The translations under genes and the position numbers were made by a program. A stretch of 58,534 nucleotides of DNA from a virus, in the IMG/VR virus record IMGVR_UViG_3300017763_000017, positions 1 through 58,534 of that record; one strand, 5' to 3'. The notes beneath the pieces are model-generated. The model worked only from the letters and a program-made list of their open reading frames with translations, ran no database searches and was not told the origin of the DNA. This document shows, one piece after another, positions 43,590 to 53,220 of this stretch (positions are counted from its first letter, which is position 1; each line of letters starts with the position of its first letter).

Positions 43590-45020
43590 TCATACAGTAT
43601 AATCTGCATCTGCAACATAATGAAAGAAAATCTCATCAAATATTACATACCCAGATAGAGGAAGAACTCTAACTCCCTTAATATTTGGTGTAACTTGGAA
43701 AGTATCTGATCCTGTTGTGTGTGTTCTAGTTCCACCATATCCAGTAGTACCAGAAGAAAGTCTCATATCTAGTCCAGAAGATCTATTGAATGGATCAGTT
43801 TCAGTTCCGGACTGCGGAGAATAAACAGTTACGGTTGGAGTATCTCGCATTTCCACACCGAAATCGACGTATGTTGTTTCGCCTGTGTTTGGTGCAACAT
43901 GAAAACGAGCTGGAGTAAAATCTGGTTCAGATGTAGTTGACATTGTAGAAGAACCAGTTTCAACTCCTAATCCGTATGTACGTTGATAATATCTTGAGCA
44001 CTTGGATAGTTCGATTTTTGGGTCTGTTTCCTCGAAATATGGAGCACTTGAAAGAGTTGTTCCCTGAGAAGAGAAAACTCTAATGTTAGAGAAATCCCAA
44101 TTTGCAGAGGTAATAGTCGTTCCCAAATTAGTCTTAAACCCAATAGCAGTATATCCGTCTCCAGTTGCACCTGAATGTGTACCAACAGATGCATTGTGGT
44201 TTACGTTGAAGTAAGTCCAGTTAGATGTACTTGGTGTAATTGTAGTAGAAAATTCTTCTGTGGTGTATGTTGTACCATCGGGAATACTAGTTTTGATGTA
44301 CGGAGTTAGTGTAACCCCAGTACCGCTGTTTAGTCTCACATAACCGTCGATGGTTACAGTCTCGCCTACAAATTTCGTTTGACCTTCAATTTTATTTTCC
44401 AGACCATGAAAATCCGATGCAAACAAAGTACCAAACGCCAAGTCTAAGTTTAAGTAGTATGTTGGATTGCCCGGAACTTCAGTTTGTCCCTTGCTGAAAG
44501 AAACTTGCGTTACCTCCTTTTTTCCACCCCCACCATATGCTGCTGGTCTGTTGGTATTGAAGCACCATCTATCTGCTAAGTAATTTGCACTCTTCGCTGT
44601 AAATGACGTACCTCTTTGCCAAACATCAAAATTACCATTTATGAGTTGATTTTTTATTGTGAATTCGTGTGGTCCGGTGCCAACTGCACCAGTTTCGCCC
44701 CTCTCACCCGTATCACCAGTTAGTGCTATAACAACCGCACCTGTTTGTCCGTTAACAGAAGTAACTGGAGCACCAGTAATAGAACCTGTAACTACAAGAT
44801 CACCTGAAATTGTAACACCAGAAATTGTATCGGAAACAGAAATAGTCGCAGTGCCCCCAGTTGGAGCAACTACGTTAATACCAGTAGATCCTGCTAAATT
44901 GTATATGTTTAGAAGGTTTAACTTTTCAATGATTTCGGTATTTTCTTTTACAACCCAATCATAGAAAGTTGTATTTGCGTTTAAATCTGGTATGTTGTAA
45001 CTAGTGTCTTCTACACCCAT
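43590..45020 (-). CDS. Fiber-like virion protein with short collagen segment
   Basis: This 476-residue protein has an N-terminal helical region, TIKNQLINGNFDVWQRGTSFTAKSANYLADRW (about 121-152), and a following beta-rich domain of some 320 residues. The NQL.NG.FD.WQRGTSF...Y.ADRW motif recurs in tail proteins of marine myoviruses and looks like a carbohydrate-binding jelly-roll. Gly-X-Y triplets (GDTGERGETGAVG) precede it. It sits between neck and wedge genes. Attachment or host-contact role is inferred. Confidence 0.55.
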   Translation of the reverse strand: MGVEDTSYNIPDLNANTTFYDWVVKENTEIIEKLNLLNIYNLAGSTGINVVAPTGGTATISVSDTISGVTISGDLVVTGSITGAPVTSVNGQTGAVVIALTGDTGERGETGAVGTGPHEFTIKNQLINGNFDVWQRGTSFTAKSANYLADRWCFNTNRPAAYGGGGKKEVTQVSFSKGQTEVPGNPTYYLNLDLAFGTLFASDFHGLENKIEGQTKFVGETVTIDGYVRLNSGTGVTLTPYIKTSIPDGTTYTTEEFSTTITPSTSNWTYFNVNHNASVGTHSGATGDGYTAIGFKTNLGTTITSANWDFSNIRVFSSQGTTLSSAPYFEETDPKIELSKCSRYYQRTYGLGVETGSSTMSTTSEPDFTPARFHVAPNTGETTYVDFGVEMRDTPTVTVYSPQSGTETDPFNRSSGLDMRLSSGTTGYGGTRTHTTGSDTFQVTPNIKGVRVLPLSGYVIFDEIFFHYVADADYTV

Positions 45021-45030
45021 TTAATTTCCC

Positions 45031-46443
45031 TCAAAATCGTTGTATTACTTGAGCAAAAAATCGTTTATTTACTGTGCTACTAGAATCAATAGAAAATCTA
45101 GTACTAGCTATATGTAGTGTCTTTCCTGAATTTTGTTTTACATCAGGACGAGTAACCGAAGTTACTGTATATTCTTCGCTTGTTTTTCCTAATTTGATCT
45201 TATCACCAGTTTCAACATCATTTACATTTAGAGTATGAATTTCCAGACCAATTGTAAATGCAGTTGGCTGTGTGGATGCAACAACTTTATCAGTGGAAGA
45301 TCTTGTAGTACCTACTGACTTTGTTAAGTTGACAGAATCTCCAACAACAAAATTTCCAGAACTTGCAGAAGCACCCGAGAGTGGTGCAATTACAGTTTTC
45401 AATTGATTGGATATACCACTACTGGAAAAATCACCCGTAAATAATGGAGTAGAATTATTTTTTACCACATTCTCGTAAATACCAAAGTTAAAAAACTCTT
45501 TTTGATCTACAGTTGATGCAATTGTTGTCGAGTCGGTTTCTATATTAACAAGAGCGTATTTTGCACCCAATATTTCTCTAATATTCATACCTTCGGGTAC
45601 ACTAAATCCTAAAGTAATAGAATTGAAAATATCTAATATTTGAGATGCACTTTCTTTTGTCAAAATTGCAGTTAGACTGTCTCGTAAAGCTAAATCTCTA
45701 TATGTTGTCACTCCGGGATTTACAAACTTAACACCTACAATCTTGTATTCTTTTTCGCTTAATGTTGTATAAGGACTTGACACAACAATAGTTTCTAACT
45801 GTATAGAAGCTCCAGTTCCAGAATCACTTATAATTGGAATAATTGGATCCTTTGCTTTTATAACTAAATTACTTTCGGATATAGTAGATAAATCAATTTC
45901 AAGTGATGTAATTTTACCTGCATGTGAGGTTAGAGTTTTATCGGGAACACTAATCCATTGAGATGAATTTACATTACCTTTATCTGTTGCAGATATTGTA
46001 TATAAAAACAAATAAGTATAACCATCTCCATAAGTTACAACACCACTTGTATGTGTTGGTGGTGTACTAACGGGTATAGTTTTATTATCCTCTTTTGTAT
46101 TTAAATCTGAGTTACCCAAAATAAGATATACGTTGTTGTTGTATGAAACGTAATAGTTATTATCTGGTTTTTTATCAGTATTCCATTTGCCATATATTTG
46201 ACCACGTACCCATTTCACATCTGCAACCACCACGTTTACTGTAGCTGGATTTACTCTACCAATAAAAGAAGAATCCTTGAATGATTCTCTTCTTCTGTTT
46301 TCATTATTTAAATCTGCGGATGTTTCTGCAGAATCACCACCCAAGAAGTATGATAGTATTCTTTGGTTGTTTTTTACAGATGTAACAAAATCAGTTGCGT
46401 TTGCTACAGAGAGATTTGTTGCGTCTAATGAAGATATCGTCAT
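45031..46443 (-). CDS. 8: Baseplate wedge subunit gp8-like
   Basis: This 470-residue protein has WVRGQIYGKWNTDKKPDNNYYVSYNNNVYLILGNS (about 78-112) and YGDGYTYLFLYTISATDKGNVNSSQWISVP (about 137-166), the pattern of gp8 wedge proteins (Y..Y....Y.CL...........DGY.W.YLY.I......F....W.P). It is longer than T4 gp8 (334), with a C-terminal extension of about 140 residues that has SH3-like strands. It lies next to gp6/gp25, as in wedge blocks. Confidence 0.6.
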   Translation of the reverse strand: MTISSLDATNLSVANATDFVTSVKNNQRILSYFLGGDSAETSADLNNENRRRESFKDSSFIGRVNPATVNVVVADVKWVRGQIYGKWNTDKKPDNNYYVSYNNNVYLILGNSDLNTKEDNKTIPVSTPPTHTSGVVTYGDGYTYLFLYTISATDKGNVNSSQWISVPDKTLTSHAGKITSLEIDLSTISESNLVIKAKDPIIPIISDSGTGASIQLETIVVSSPYTTLSEKEYKIVGVKFVNPGVTTYRDLALRDSLTAILTKESASQILDIFNSITLGFSVPEGMNIREILGAKYALVNIETDSTTIASTVDQKEFFNFGIYENVVKNNSTPLFTGDFSSSGISNQLKTVIAPLSGASASSGNFVVGDSVNLTKSVGTTRSSTDKVVASTQPTAFTIGLEIHTLNVNDVETGDKIKLGKTSEEYTVTSVTRPDVKQNSGKTLHIASTRFSIDSSSTVNKRFFAQVIQRF

Positions 46444-46447
46444 TTGA

Positions 46448-47398
46448 TTAGCACCCTGTTATACCGTGGTTTGGACTTGAGTCATATGGCATGTATAAAA
46501 ACTCGTATATATTTATACTTCCGAACGACGCTCCAGCAGGAGTAAGAACTCCATTTGGATGGGTATATGTCGGCATATCAGCGGTGTTTGCTGCAATCGC
46601 TCTCGCATGTGAACTACCAGAACATCCGGATGTATATCCTATAGTACCAGTATCTCCTTGATTATAAACCAAGTAATTTCCTATAAGTGGATTTTCAAAC
46701 GAAATTCCTCGTGACAAAGCAGTAGAAAATCCAAACTCTGCTAGCCTTTGTTCTATTCCAGAATCTTCGCTCGACTCCGTTCTTTCACTTCCTAAAGTTG
46801 AGTTAGTACTTATTGTAGTGTTTATTCCTACAGGTTTCATGTACTTATAAGCTTCTTCATAGACTGAAGTATCTTGCATTGTTCCAGAAATTTCAAGATT
46901 AATTTCTTGGTTTAATAGAGAACCTGTTACAGTAACACTTTCAACTTCTGGAAATGCTCGCACAAAGAAAAGAGCAATGCCCTCTGGTGTTCCCTTTTTG
47001 GAGATTATATCTCTTCTGAAATTTTTCAAAAACTCTTCTTCTTGACCTGCGGTGAGTCCGAGTTGAGGAATAAATGAGTTCGTGAAAGCAGATGTAGTTT
47101 CTGGTATTATATTGCTTATATCCTGAAGACTTTCTATGCTTTCAGTGTATAGTCCAGATTCTTTTGTGCAGTACAACCAATCAAAATAGTGCTGAAAGAA
47201 TTTTACAAAATTACTATTTCCTGCATAGTGTTCATCTACCAACCAATTTGGAACTACGGTTTTCACATCAAATGGTACGTTACACGATTCTGTAATAAAA
47301 TCATTTGCTGCATCTGGAGTAACTGCATTTAAAAACGATCTAACTTTTTCACTGTTAGTCAATTCATTTTGGTCTGTTGTTATAAAACTAGGATCCAT
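46448..47398 (-). CDS. Baseplate wedge protein, gp7/tail protein I-like
   Basis: This 316-residue protein has NFVKFFQHYFDWLYCTKESGLYTESIESLQDISNIIPETTSAFTNSFIPQLG (about 61-112), then FLKNFRRDIISKKGTPEGIALFFVRAFPE. Such a segment is found in tail protein I and in gp7-type wedge subunits. It is far shorter than T4 gp7 (1032). Its 3' end contains a perfect TATAAATA (46510-46517, minus), possibly a promoter for gp8 or chance within Ser-Ile-Asn-Ile-Tyr codons. Assignment is by position and pattern. Confidence 0.5.
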   Translation of the reverse strand: MDPSFITTDQNELTNSEKVRSFLNAVTPDAANDFITESCNVPFDVKTVVPNWLVDEHYAGNSNFVKFFQHYFDWLYCTKESGLYTESIESLQDISNIIPETTSAFTNSFIPQLGLTAGQEEEFLKNFRRDIISKKGTPEGIALFFVRAFPEVESVTVTGSLLNQEINLEISGTMQDTSVYEEAYKYMKPVGINTTISTNSTLGSERTESSEDSGIEQRLAEFGFSTALSRGISFENPLIGNYLVYNQGDTGTIGYTSGCSGSSHARAIAANTADMPTYTHPNGVLTPAGASFGSINIYEFLYMPYDSSPNHGITGC

Positions 47399-47409
47399 TA
47401 AATTTCCTC

Positions 47410-48537
47410 TTATTCGGGGGCTACTGCGCCCGTGCCATACTCAAATACAATTCCAACTATACATTTTTCATTAAGCGCATTTGTTGCTTGATTTTTTTCA
47501 TCTTCCGAAAGTTCCGGGGTTGTTGTGTAAAATACTTTACCTAACTGTGGACTGGTAAGTTCGTCTCCACCAGTTACAGTGACATTATCGAATGAGGTTA
47601 CATATCCTCTTTCAAGTAAAAATGCTTTTACGTCATCCTTGGTAACCACTCGTGATTGGGAAGAAAATACTCTGGGTATTGCAAACTTTAGGCTTTCAAT
47701 AGATGGTTCGTTTGTTCCAGTTGAAGATAATCCAGAAGATCCGATGTTGGTTATATTAGAAAGGGTGGTTGTGAAAGAGCTTACGCCATTACCCGAAGTT
47801 CCAGATGGGACAACATATGTAACTCTGATATTAGCTGTACTTTGTAAATTAGCAGAGTTAAAAATACCTGTATTTGCGTCATATACACCAGCAAACATTA
47901 CATCATATCCTGTCGCTCTTCTTTCAAGAAAGCATACTTTGGATTGTTGTGTAGTGTTTGGTTCTACTGATGTTGCAACTGCATAATCTACACCATCTAC
48001 TGTTACCTTTAGTGATTTAAATTCTATATCGGTTTCTGGTATAAACACCGACTGTGTTGTTGTATCTAAAGTTAATTCTGTATTTCTAATAATTCGTATT
48101 CCCTCGTAGACATCAAATGTTGACGGAGTATCTGCGGTCAATATTACTGGTTTGATATTATAGAAAAATTTAACTTCACCATTAGTTTTTTGACCTCGAA
48201 ATTGTGTATATGCAGGAATAGTTTGATTGGTACTAGATGTTATACTTAAAGTTGCAACTGAGGAAGTTTTGCCGGGTACGACATAACCTTGAACTTTTGC
48301 GTGTGATATTATAGATTCTAACTTTTGAGCAGAATCCAAAAACATTTCATTAACTAAAATATTCTGAAACAGAATTTGATAAAATGTATTGTATGATAAG
48401 AGGTCTATTATTGTTGATAATGCAGATCCTTCGAAGTTATAATCAGTAAACTCATTTTTACTTTTAATGTAAGTAACAAGTTCATTTTTTATTTGATCAA
48501 ATTCAAGACTCTTTAGATTAATGTTTGGTGTTGACAT
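47410..48537 (-). CDS. 6: Baseplate wedge subunit gp6
   Basis: This 375-residue protein starts MSTPNINLKSLEFDQIKNELVTYIKS, then YNFEGSALSTIIDLLSYNTFYQILFQNILVNEMFLDSAQ (about 39-77), the gp6/J-like (baseplate_J) N-terminal signature. It continues with PRVFSSQSRVVTKDDVKAFLLERG. It forms the ring of wedge dimers. T4 gp6 has 660 residues, so this is a short form, as in other marine T4-like phages. It lies next to gp25. Confidence 0.9.
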   Translation of the reverse strand: MSTPNINLKSLEFDQIKNELVTYIKSKNEFTDYNFEGSALSTIIDLLSYNTFYQILFQNILVNEMFLDSAQKLESIISHAKVQGYVVPGKTSSVATLSITSSTNQTIPAYTQFRGQKTNGEVKFFYNIKPVILTADTPSTFDVYEGIRIIRNTELTLDTTTQSVFIPETDIEFKSLKVTVDGVDYAVATSVEPNTTQQSKVCFLERRATGYDVMFAGVYDANTGIFNSANLQSTANIRVTYVVPSGTSGNGVSSFTTTLSNITNIGSSGLSSTGTNEPSIESLKFAIPRVFSSQSRVVTKDDVKAFLLERGYVTSFDNVTVTGGDELTSPQLGKVFYTTTPELSEDEKNQATNALNEKCIVGIVFEYGTGAVAPE

Positions 48538-48547
48538 AGGTTTCCTC

Positions 48548-48919
48548 TTATGAATCCAACGATATTACAGCAGTTTCTTCTACAATGTTATCAGAAAAAC
48601 GATATGTGTATTTTAAAGATAGTTCTAATTTACCACTACTATAAATTGGAGTAACTGTTTGTACATTTATTCGTGGTTCGAATGTATTTAGCAACTCTAT
48701 GATATCTAGTGGTAAAGTACTATTTGCCACAGTAGAAGATTCAAAAGTATATTTTTGTATAGACCCACCATAATTTGGACGAAATGATTTTTCTCCACCA
48801 AAACTAAGAAGTATGTTTTTTATAGACTGTTTAATTGCAGCGGAATCTGTTATTAAATTTACATCCGATGTAAAACTATTTTTAGAAAAGTTGAAATTTA
48901 TATCTGTGTAGTCTGACAT
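48548..48919 (-). CDS. 25: Baseplate wedge subunit gp25
   Basis: This 123-residue protein carries the GPW/gp25 pattern: NFNFSKNSFTSDVNLITDSAAIKQSIKNILLSFGGEKSFRPNYGGSI (about 7-53), ending LSLKYTYRFSDNIVEETAVISL. It is a conserved contractile-tail wedge core. A GATAAATA element, five bases from the ATG, overlaps the stop of the upstream gene. Length matches T4 gp25 (132). Confidence 0.92.
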   Translation of the reverse strand: MSDYTDINFNFSKNSFTSDVNLITDSAAIKQSIKNILLSFGGEKSFRPNYGGSIQKYTFESSTVANSTLPLDIIELLNTFEPRINVQTVTPIYSSGKLELSLKYTYRFSDNIVEETAVISLDS

Positions 48920-48927
48920 ACAGGTAT

Positions 48928-49839
48928 TTATCCTTCTTCTTCTTCTGGTGCCTTTGGTAAACTATCCCGAACAAGAACCAATTCCATTTTGTGTAATTTC
49001 ACGCCAGTAAATCTATGTGCAATGCTATTCACTAACCATTTTCCTGTAAATTTAGAATTCTTTTTGTTTGATGATAAACTAAATGTTCTGGGAGATTCTA
49101 AATCGGAATTTAAATTTTCACTTTCTAAATCTAATTGTATTACATGTCCCGGTCTAATGCTAAGATCACCCGCCACACTTATCTGAATTCTCTGACCATT
49201 GATAAGTGCTCGCTGACCCACGCTGTATAAAGGAACATAATCTGGTGTATTCCAGAAAGTCGCTATCGTATTGTTATATCTAAGATAGTCTGCAAATCTG
49301 GGACCAACTTCTGGACAATTGCAACTCAAAGATGAATTAGGATCTTCCCACAAACACCCAAGCCACTCCGATCCCAAAACTTCTTCTATCTTTGAACACT
49401 CCTTAGATTTCTCCAAAAGGTCGTCGAGTTCTTCTTCGGTAGGCTCATCATATTCTACAGTAATTCCTCTAAGAAATGTAACAGATTCTGCATAATCTGG
49501 AAAATAATCTAATATTTCTGGTATATCACCAGAAGATCCATCAACAACTGCGTACTGATTTACACCGTTTAATATTTCTTGTTTTATTTGATCTTGGAAG
49601 GTTTCGTCTTCTATCGTTACTAACTCAAATAAAGATGCAATATATTCTTTTCTGGGCATCAATTCTTGAGCAGGACAGTTACATAGAGGATCTTCTTCGG
49701 GACATCCTACATTCGAAACTGGCCCTAAAGGATTAGCACAAATATACTCATTTCTTATGGCATGGGTTTCCTCTATATTCACAGATTTTTTTCTGGGAAT
49801 ATATTCGGTTAATATTTTTATTATTGTGTCAGTTGCCAT
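48928..49839 (-). CDS. Baseplate hub-like protein with duplicated CNCP motifs (gp27 C-terminal-like)
   Basis: This 303-residue protein has two cysteine clusters: C34, C46, C53-x-C55-P, and C148, C162, C173-x-C175-P. They form a duplicated CxCP unit that may bind a metal. The C-terminal ~80 residues (DLSIRPGHVIQLDLES..., KFTGKWLVNSIAHRFTGVKLHKMELVLVRDSLP) match the C-terminal fold of T4 gp27 (NLTPGVKIIF..., YVDEVIHELS...HLYMFT). Thus the hub may be encoded in two genes, with the 830-residue protein upstream supplying the N-terminal part. The function of the cysteines is unknown. Confidence 0.5.
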   Translation of the reverse strand: MATDTIIKILTEYIPRKKSVNIEETHAIRNEYICANPLGPVSNVGCPEEDPLCNCPAQELMPRKEYIASLFELVTIEDETFQDQIKQEILNGVNQYAVVDGSSGDIPEILDYFPDYAESVTFLRGITVEYDEPTEEELDDLLEKSKECSKIEEVLGSEWLGCLWEDPNSSLSCNCPEVGPRFADYLRYNNTIATFWNTPDYVPLYSVGQRALINGQRIQISVAGDLSIRPGHVIQLDLESENLNSDLESPRTFSLSSNKKNSKFTGKWLVNSIAHRFTGVKLHKMELVLVRDSLPKAPEEEEG

Positions 49840-52332
49840 TTATGATCTATTATCTCCAATAGGACAATCTGATGTTGTGTTACAATCACCATCTTGTGCG
49901 TTAGTTGCATTAAAATAGTAAACGGTTTTAATATCAGGACTGTTTATATTTATTCCATATAAAGGTAAATCTTTGGTTTTTATTGCCTGTATTTTTACTA
50001 CATGACCCATAGGAATTTCCAGACACTGAACCCCGGTCTGTGCATTTCCGTTATCATCGGTATTTAATCTTTGATAAGAGCCAACCGGCATCGAAGCAAA
50101 ACCAAGGGGATAATCTGTATGTTCTTTATTTGCATTTATTCCGGGACCAATCAAAATATCAACTTCTGCGCTAACTCCCGGAAGGTTTCCACCTGCACTG
50201 TTAAAATCTTGGTAGTGTAAAACAGAACCACCGCAAGTACCCGCAATATCTGGATACGTAAAATCATTATAAGTTGCACGATTTAAAACTTCATTTAGAT
50301 TATATGCACCTGAATAATCTGTAGTTGAACCTCTAGCACCATTTGGTTTTTCTACAACCAAAAATGGAGACCACTCGTCATTGTGGAAAGCAAGAGTAAC
50401 ACCAGAAGTAGTTCCTTCTATGTCACACTGTAAATATGTCTCCAATACTCGAGTTACAGAATTTTCATTTTCAAACGTTATTCCGCAAGTTGTACCTTGA
50501 ATTCGTATTTCACCCGACAGATCCCCAACCGTAAATGGAGTATCCACCTCCACACCATATTTCGATATTGTTAGATTATCCCAGTTAGATCCTGCCGTAA
50601 GTTCTATTCTATTTAAATCCTCCACACTTAAAGAATAATCTGCTGTTGGTCCAGTAGCACCTGCAAAATTAGCCAACTCTACCTTTGGAATAAATATAAC
50701 TTCATTCCAAGAATATCTCCATATATTTCTACCCACCAAACGAGTGTCTTTAACAACTGCCATAAATCCAGAATCTTCTACTTGTGGTGAGGTACAGCAA
50801 ACTGAATATTTGTAAATATTCCATTGTTCTTTATATGCTAATTTATCTCTATATTCTTTCTTTGCTTTGAATGTTGGAAGTTTGATTTCGTTTACTATTT
50901 TCTTAAGTGGTTCTCCGTCTAGATCCATACAATCAAACATTGCTTGCCATTTATTTGTCTCATAAGCATTAAAATGTGATAGATTGTCCGGTAAATCTCC
51001 ACTAGGACCCGATACACCAGAAACTACACTAAACAGTCCCTCTCCCCCTTCTCCGTCCTCTGAGGAGTCTCCAGAAGGACCAGAAGGACCAGAAGCAGCG
51101 ATTCGTTCATTCCCCATGAGCAACACAGATCTAATTTTGTCCTGATCGTTAAAAGCTCTGTCTGACTGATATCCAAAAAGAACATCATTCGCAGATAACT
51201 CATCGTTTTCTAGATCTTCCAACTGTTCTTTTGTAACGAACGGGAACGGATCACCATCTTCCACACCGTATAGTTTGTTAAATACATCTTTATAATTATA
51301 TACTACCTTTTCTTTGGTAAACTTTTCTCTGTCATCCATTAGTCTTGCATACGGAGATGAATAGTAGTCTGGTTCATATCTGTAATAATAAGAGTAGAGA
51401 GCACCATTAGAAAGACTTGAACTAAAAGAAAAATCGCTAATGACATCAAATCTATAAATTCTATTCTTACCGATCATATTACTGTCGAGTGAAAACGTTT
51501 TATACGTTTCATTTTGCTTTGATTCATATGCAAGAAGATCTATAGATTTAAAGTGGAAACCGTCTATGTCTTGCCAGAAGCAATAGTTTACTGCATTTGG
51601 GTTAGTACCACTGACGGCATAATCTTTGCAGTAATTTAACATCTGGAGTGTGTTCATTCCTTCCACTTGTTTTCTGTGTGGTAATGATATAAAGTGTGGT
51701 TTTATCCAGACATCATTCAAGGTTGCTTCGCTGTCGATTCCATTATCCAACGATTCTGCGATGACCTCCACTAAGCCTCGCTGATCTATACCACCAGAAG
51801 CACCATCAGAATCTTCTTCCGATTCACCACCAGAAGCATCTCCCGAAGAACCGTCTAAAGTAATCCCACTGCAAATTTTTCCTATGAATCCGGAGGGAAG
51901 AAGATCTGGCGTTTCGAATAGTTTTTTTGCATCGGTGCTGCAGAATTGAATTGTGACCTTTCGTGTTGTGAAACCTTCAGGTGTTTTATTTGTTTCTGAA
52001 AAATTAGAGGAATCCTGAAAAGATACAACAGAAAACTTTGGTAATTGAATAGACTCAGATTTTGTAGTTTCAGTATCTGGAGTTTTCATGGTTATAAGTA
52101 ATGTTTCGTTTCCGACCAATTGCATAAATTCGTAGTCACCCTGAGTTCCATCAAACACCAGACTACCATCCATCATTGGTGATGAAAGAGACTCAGTAAA
52201 AACTATGTAATCTAACGATAGTTTACCATCTGCATATGCTGTGGTTAAATCTATAATTGGTTCGTCATTCTCATCTAGAATCAAAACCGACTGAATTTCA
52301 ACTTCGTTGTGGTATGCTTGATATGACATCAT
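49840..52332 (-). CDS. Large baseplate hub-like protein (gp27 N-terminal-like)
   Basis: This 830-residue protein has an N-terminal layout like T4 gp27 (LDYIVFTESLSSPMMDGSLVFDG..., ETLLITMKTP). A central segment (NTLQMLNYCKDYAVSG...NYCFWQDIDGFHFKSIDLL) then parallels the gp27 region with FVFVWQDIMGVNMMD. The C-terminal ~300 residues add beta-rich repeats with several cysteines. It is far longer than gp27 (391) and lacks a lysozyme motif. It precedes the 303-residue hub-like gene by one codon. The start could be 52332 or 52329, since two ATGs are adjacent. Confidence 0.5.
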   Translation of the reverse strand: MMSYQAYHNEVEIQSVLILDENDEPIIDLTTAYADGKLSLDYIVFTESLSSPMMDGSLVFDGTQGDYEFMQLVGNETLLITMKTPDTETTKSESIQLPKFSVVSFQDSSNFSETNKTPEGFTTRKVTIQFCSTDAKKLFETPDLLPSGFIGKICSGITLDGSSGDASGGESEEDSDGASGGIDQRGLVEVIAESLDNGIDSEATLNDVWIKPHFISLPHRKQVEGMNTLQMLNYCKDYAVSGTNPNAVNYCFWQDIDGFHFKSIDLLAYESKQNETYKTFSLDSNMIGKNRIYRFDVISDFSFSSSLSNGALYSYYYRYEPDYYSSPYARLMDDREKFTKEKVVYNYKDVFNKLYGVEDGDPFPFVTKEQLEDLENDELSANDVLFGYQSDRAFNDQDKIRSVLLMGNERIAASGPSGPSGDSSEDGEGGEGLFSVVSGVSGPSGDLPDNLSHFNAYETNKWQAMFDCMDLDGEPLKKIVNEIKLPTFKAKKEYRDKLAYKEQWNIYKYSVCCTSPQVEDSGFMAVVKDTRLVGRNIWRYSWNEVIFIPKVELANFAGATGPTADYSLSVEDLNRIELTAGSNWDNLTISKYGVEVDTPFTVGDLSGEIRIQGTTCGITFENENSVTRVLETYLQCDIEGTTSGVTLAFHNDEWSPFLVVEKPNGARGSTTDYSGAYNLNEVLNRATYNDFTYPDIAGTCGGSVLHYQDFNSAGGNLPGVSAEVDILIGPGINANKEHTDYPLGFASMPVGSYQRLNTDDNGNAQTGVQCLEIPMGHVVKIQAIKTKDLPLYGININSPDIKTVYYFNATNAQDGDCNTTSDCPIGDNRS

Positions 52333-53219
52333 GTAACTCTAATAATTTGTCCTCGCTCTATATTCTGAGCAATAAGTTTAGTTAAAAATGAACTTAATTT
52401 GAATGCTAAACCAGTGCTCGTGAAATATATGTTTTTATATTCTGCACTTTCGTTTAGTTTCTGGTCTAATAAAGTTTCAAATCTATAATCATCTAAATTT
52501 AAATTATCTGCAGCCAAAGAAACACCTATTGTTCCTGATGGTACATCGGTAAAATCAAAACTTTCTCCACCTATAGTCATATATGGACTTACCTCAGAAC
52601 CTTCTATTCCAGTTCCAAGTATCTTTACTACCTTACTAACCTCGTCCTCTTTTCTTCCGAGATTGTATTTTGTGTTTGATATAGTATCAAATCCATCATT
52701 AGTCTTTTTGTAAATTTCTATTGTTGGATTTGCTGATGGATCCGATGAATTATCGACATTTTCTTCTTCCGACACTAGTATAATTCTTCTAAAGATAGGA
52801 TCATATTCCTTTACAATACCACCATATTTCCAATCGCCTTCTGCACTTATGATGATTAAATCACCGGCATCAATTTCAGTAGAAGAAATCTGTTTTGCAC
52901 CAAGAACATAATATACCTTACCAGTATATGTTTCTGTTATAGTTCTTTGCTCTATGCTTTGACTTTTTGGTATTTTTCTAAATGAATCAATACCATTGAG
53001 TATTGGTGTAATCCAATATAAACTTGTATTACTAGAGTAGTTTGTATATGCAAGATATTCTAAACGTTTGACTTGATCGTAAAAAACTGATTTAGTCGAA
53101 TTACTATTTTTTAAATTTGAAGAAAACACAAAAGATTTAAGTATATTCACAGACTCCAACTCAAGAGTGCTTCCAGCGATTTTAAATTTAGTTTTTGGTA
53201 GTGACTTTATGTAAGACAT
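52329..53219 (-). CDS. Baseplate wedge subunit gp53-like
   Basis: This 296-residue protein has SVFYDQVKRLEYLAYTNYSSNTSLYWITPILNGIDSFRKIP (about 43-83), like the gp53 pattern YY......P.ELA..IYG....YW.LL..N..YD. The rest has beta strands with GGIVKEYDP and acidic loops. I chose ATG 53219 because GAGG lies six bases before it, whereas the upstream ATG at 53231 has its AGGAAG too close. Longer than T4 gp53 (196). It overlaps the downstream hub gene by four bases. Confidence 0.55.
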   Translation of the reverse strand: MSYIKSLPKTKFKIAGSTLELESVNILKSFVFSSNLKNSNSTKSVFYDQVKRLEYLAYTNYSSNTSLYWITPILNGIDSFRKIPKSQSIEQRTITETYTGKVYYVLGAKQISSTEIDAGDLIIISAEGDWKYGGIVKEYDPIFRRIILVSEEENVDNSSDPSANPTIEIYKKTNDGFDTISNTKYNLGRKEDEVSKVVKILGTGIEGSEVSPYMTIGGESFDFTDVPSGTIGVSLAADNLNLDDYRFETLLDQKLNESAEYKNIYFTSTGLAFKLSSFLTKLIAQNIERGQIIRVT

Positions 53220-53220
53220 A

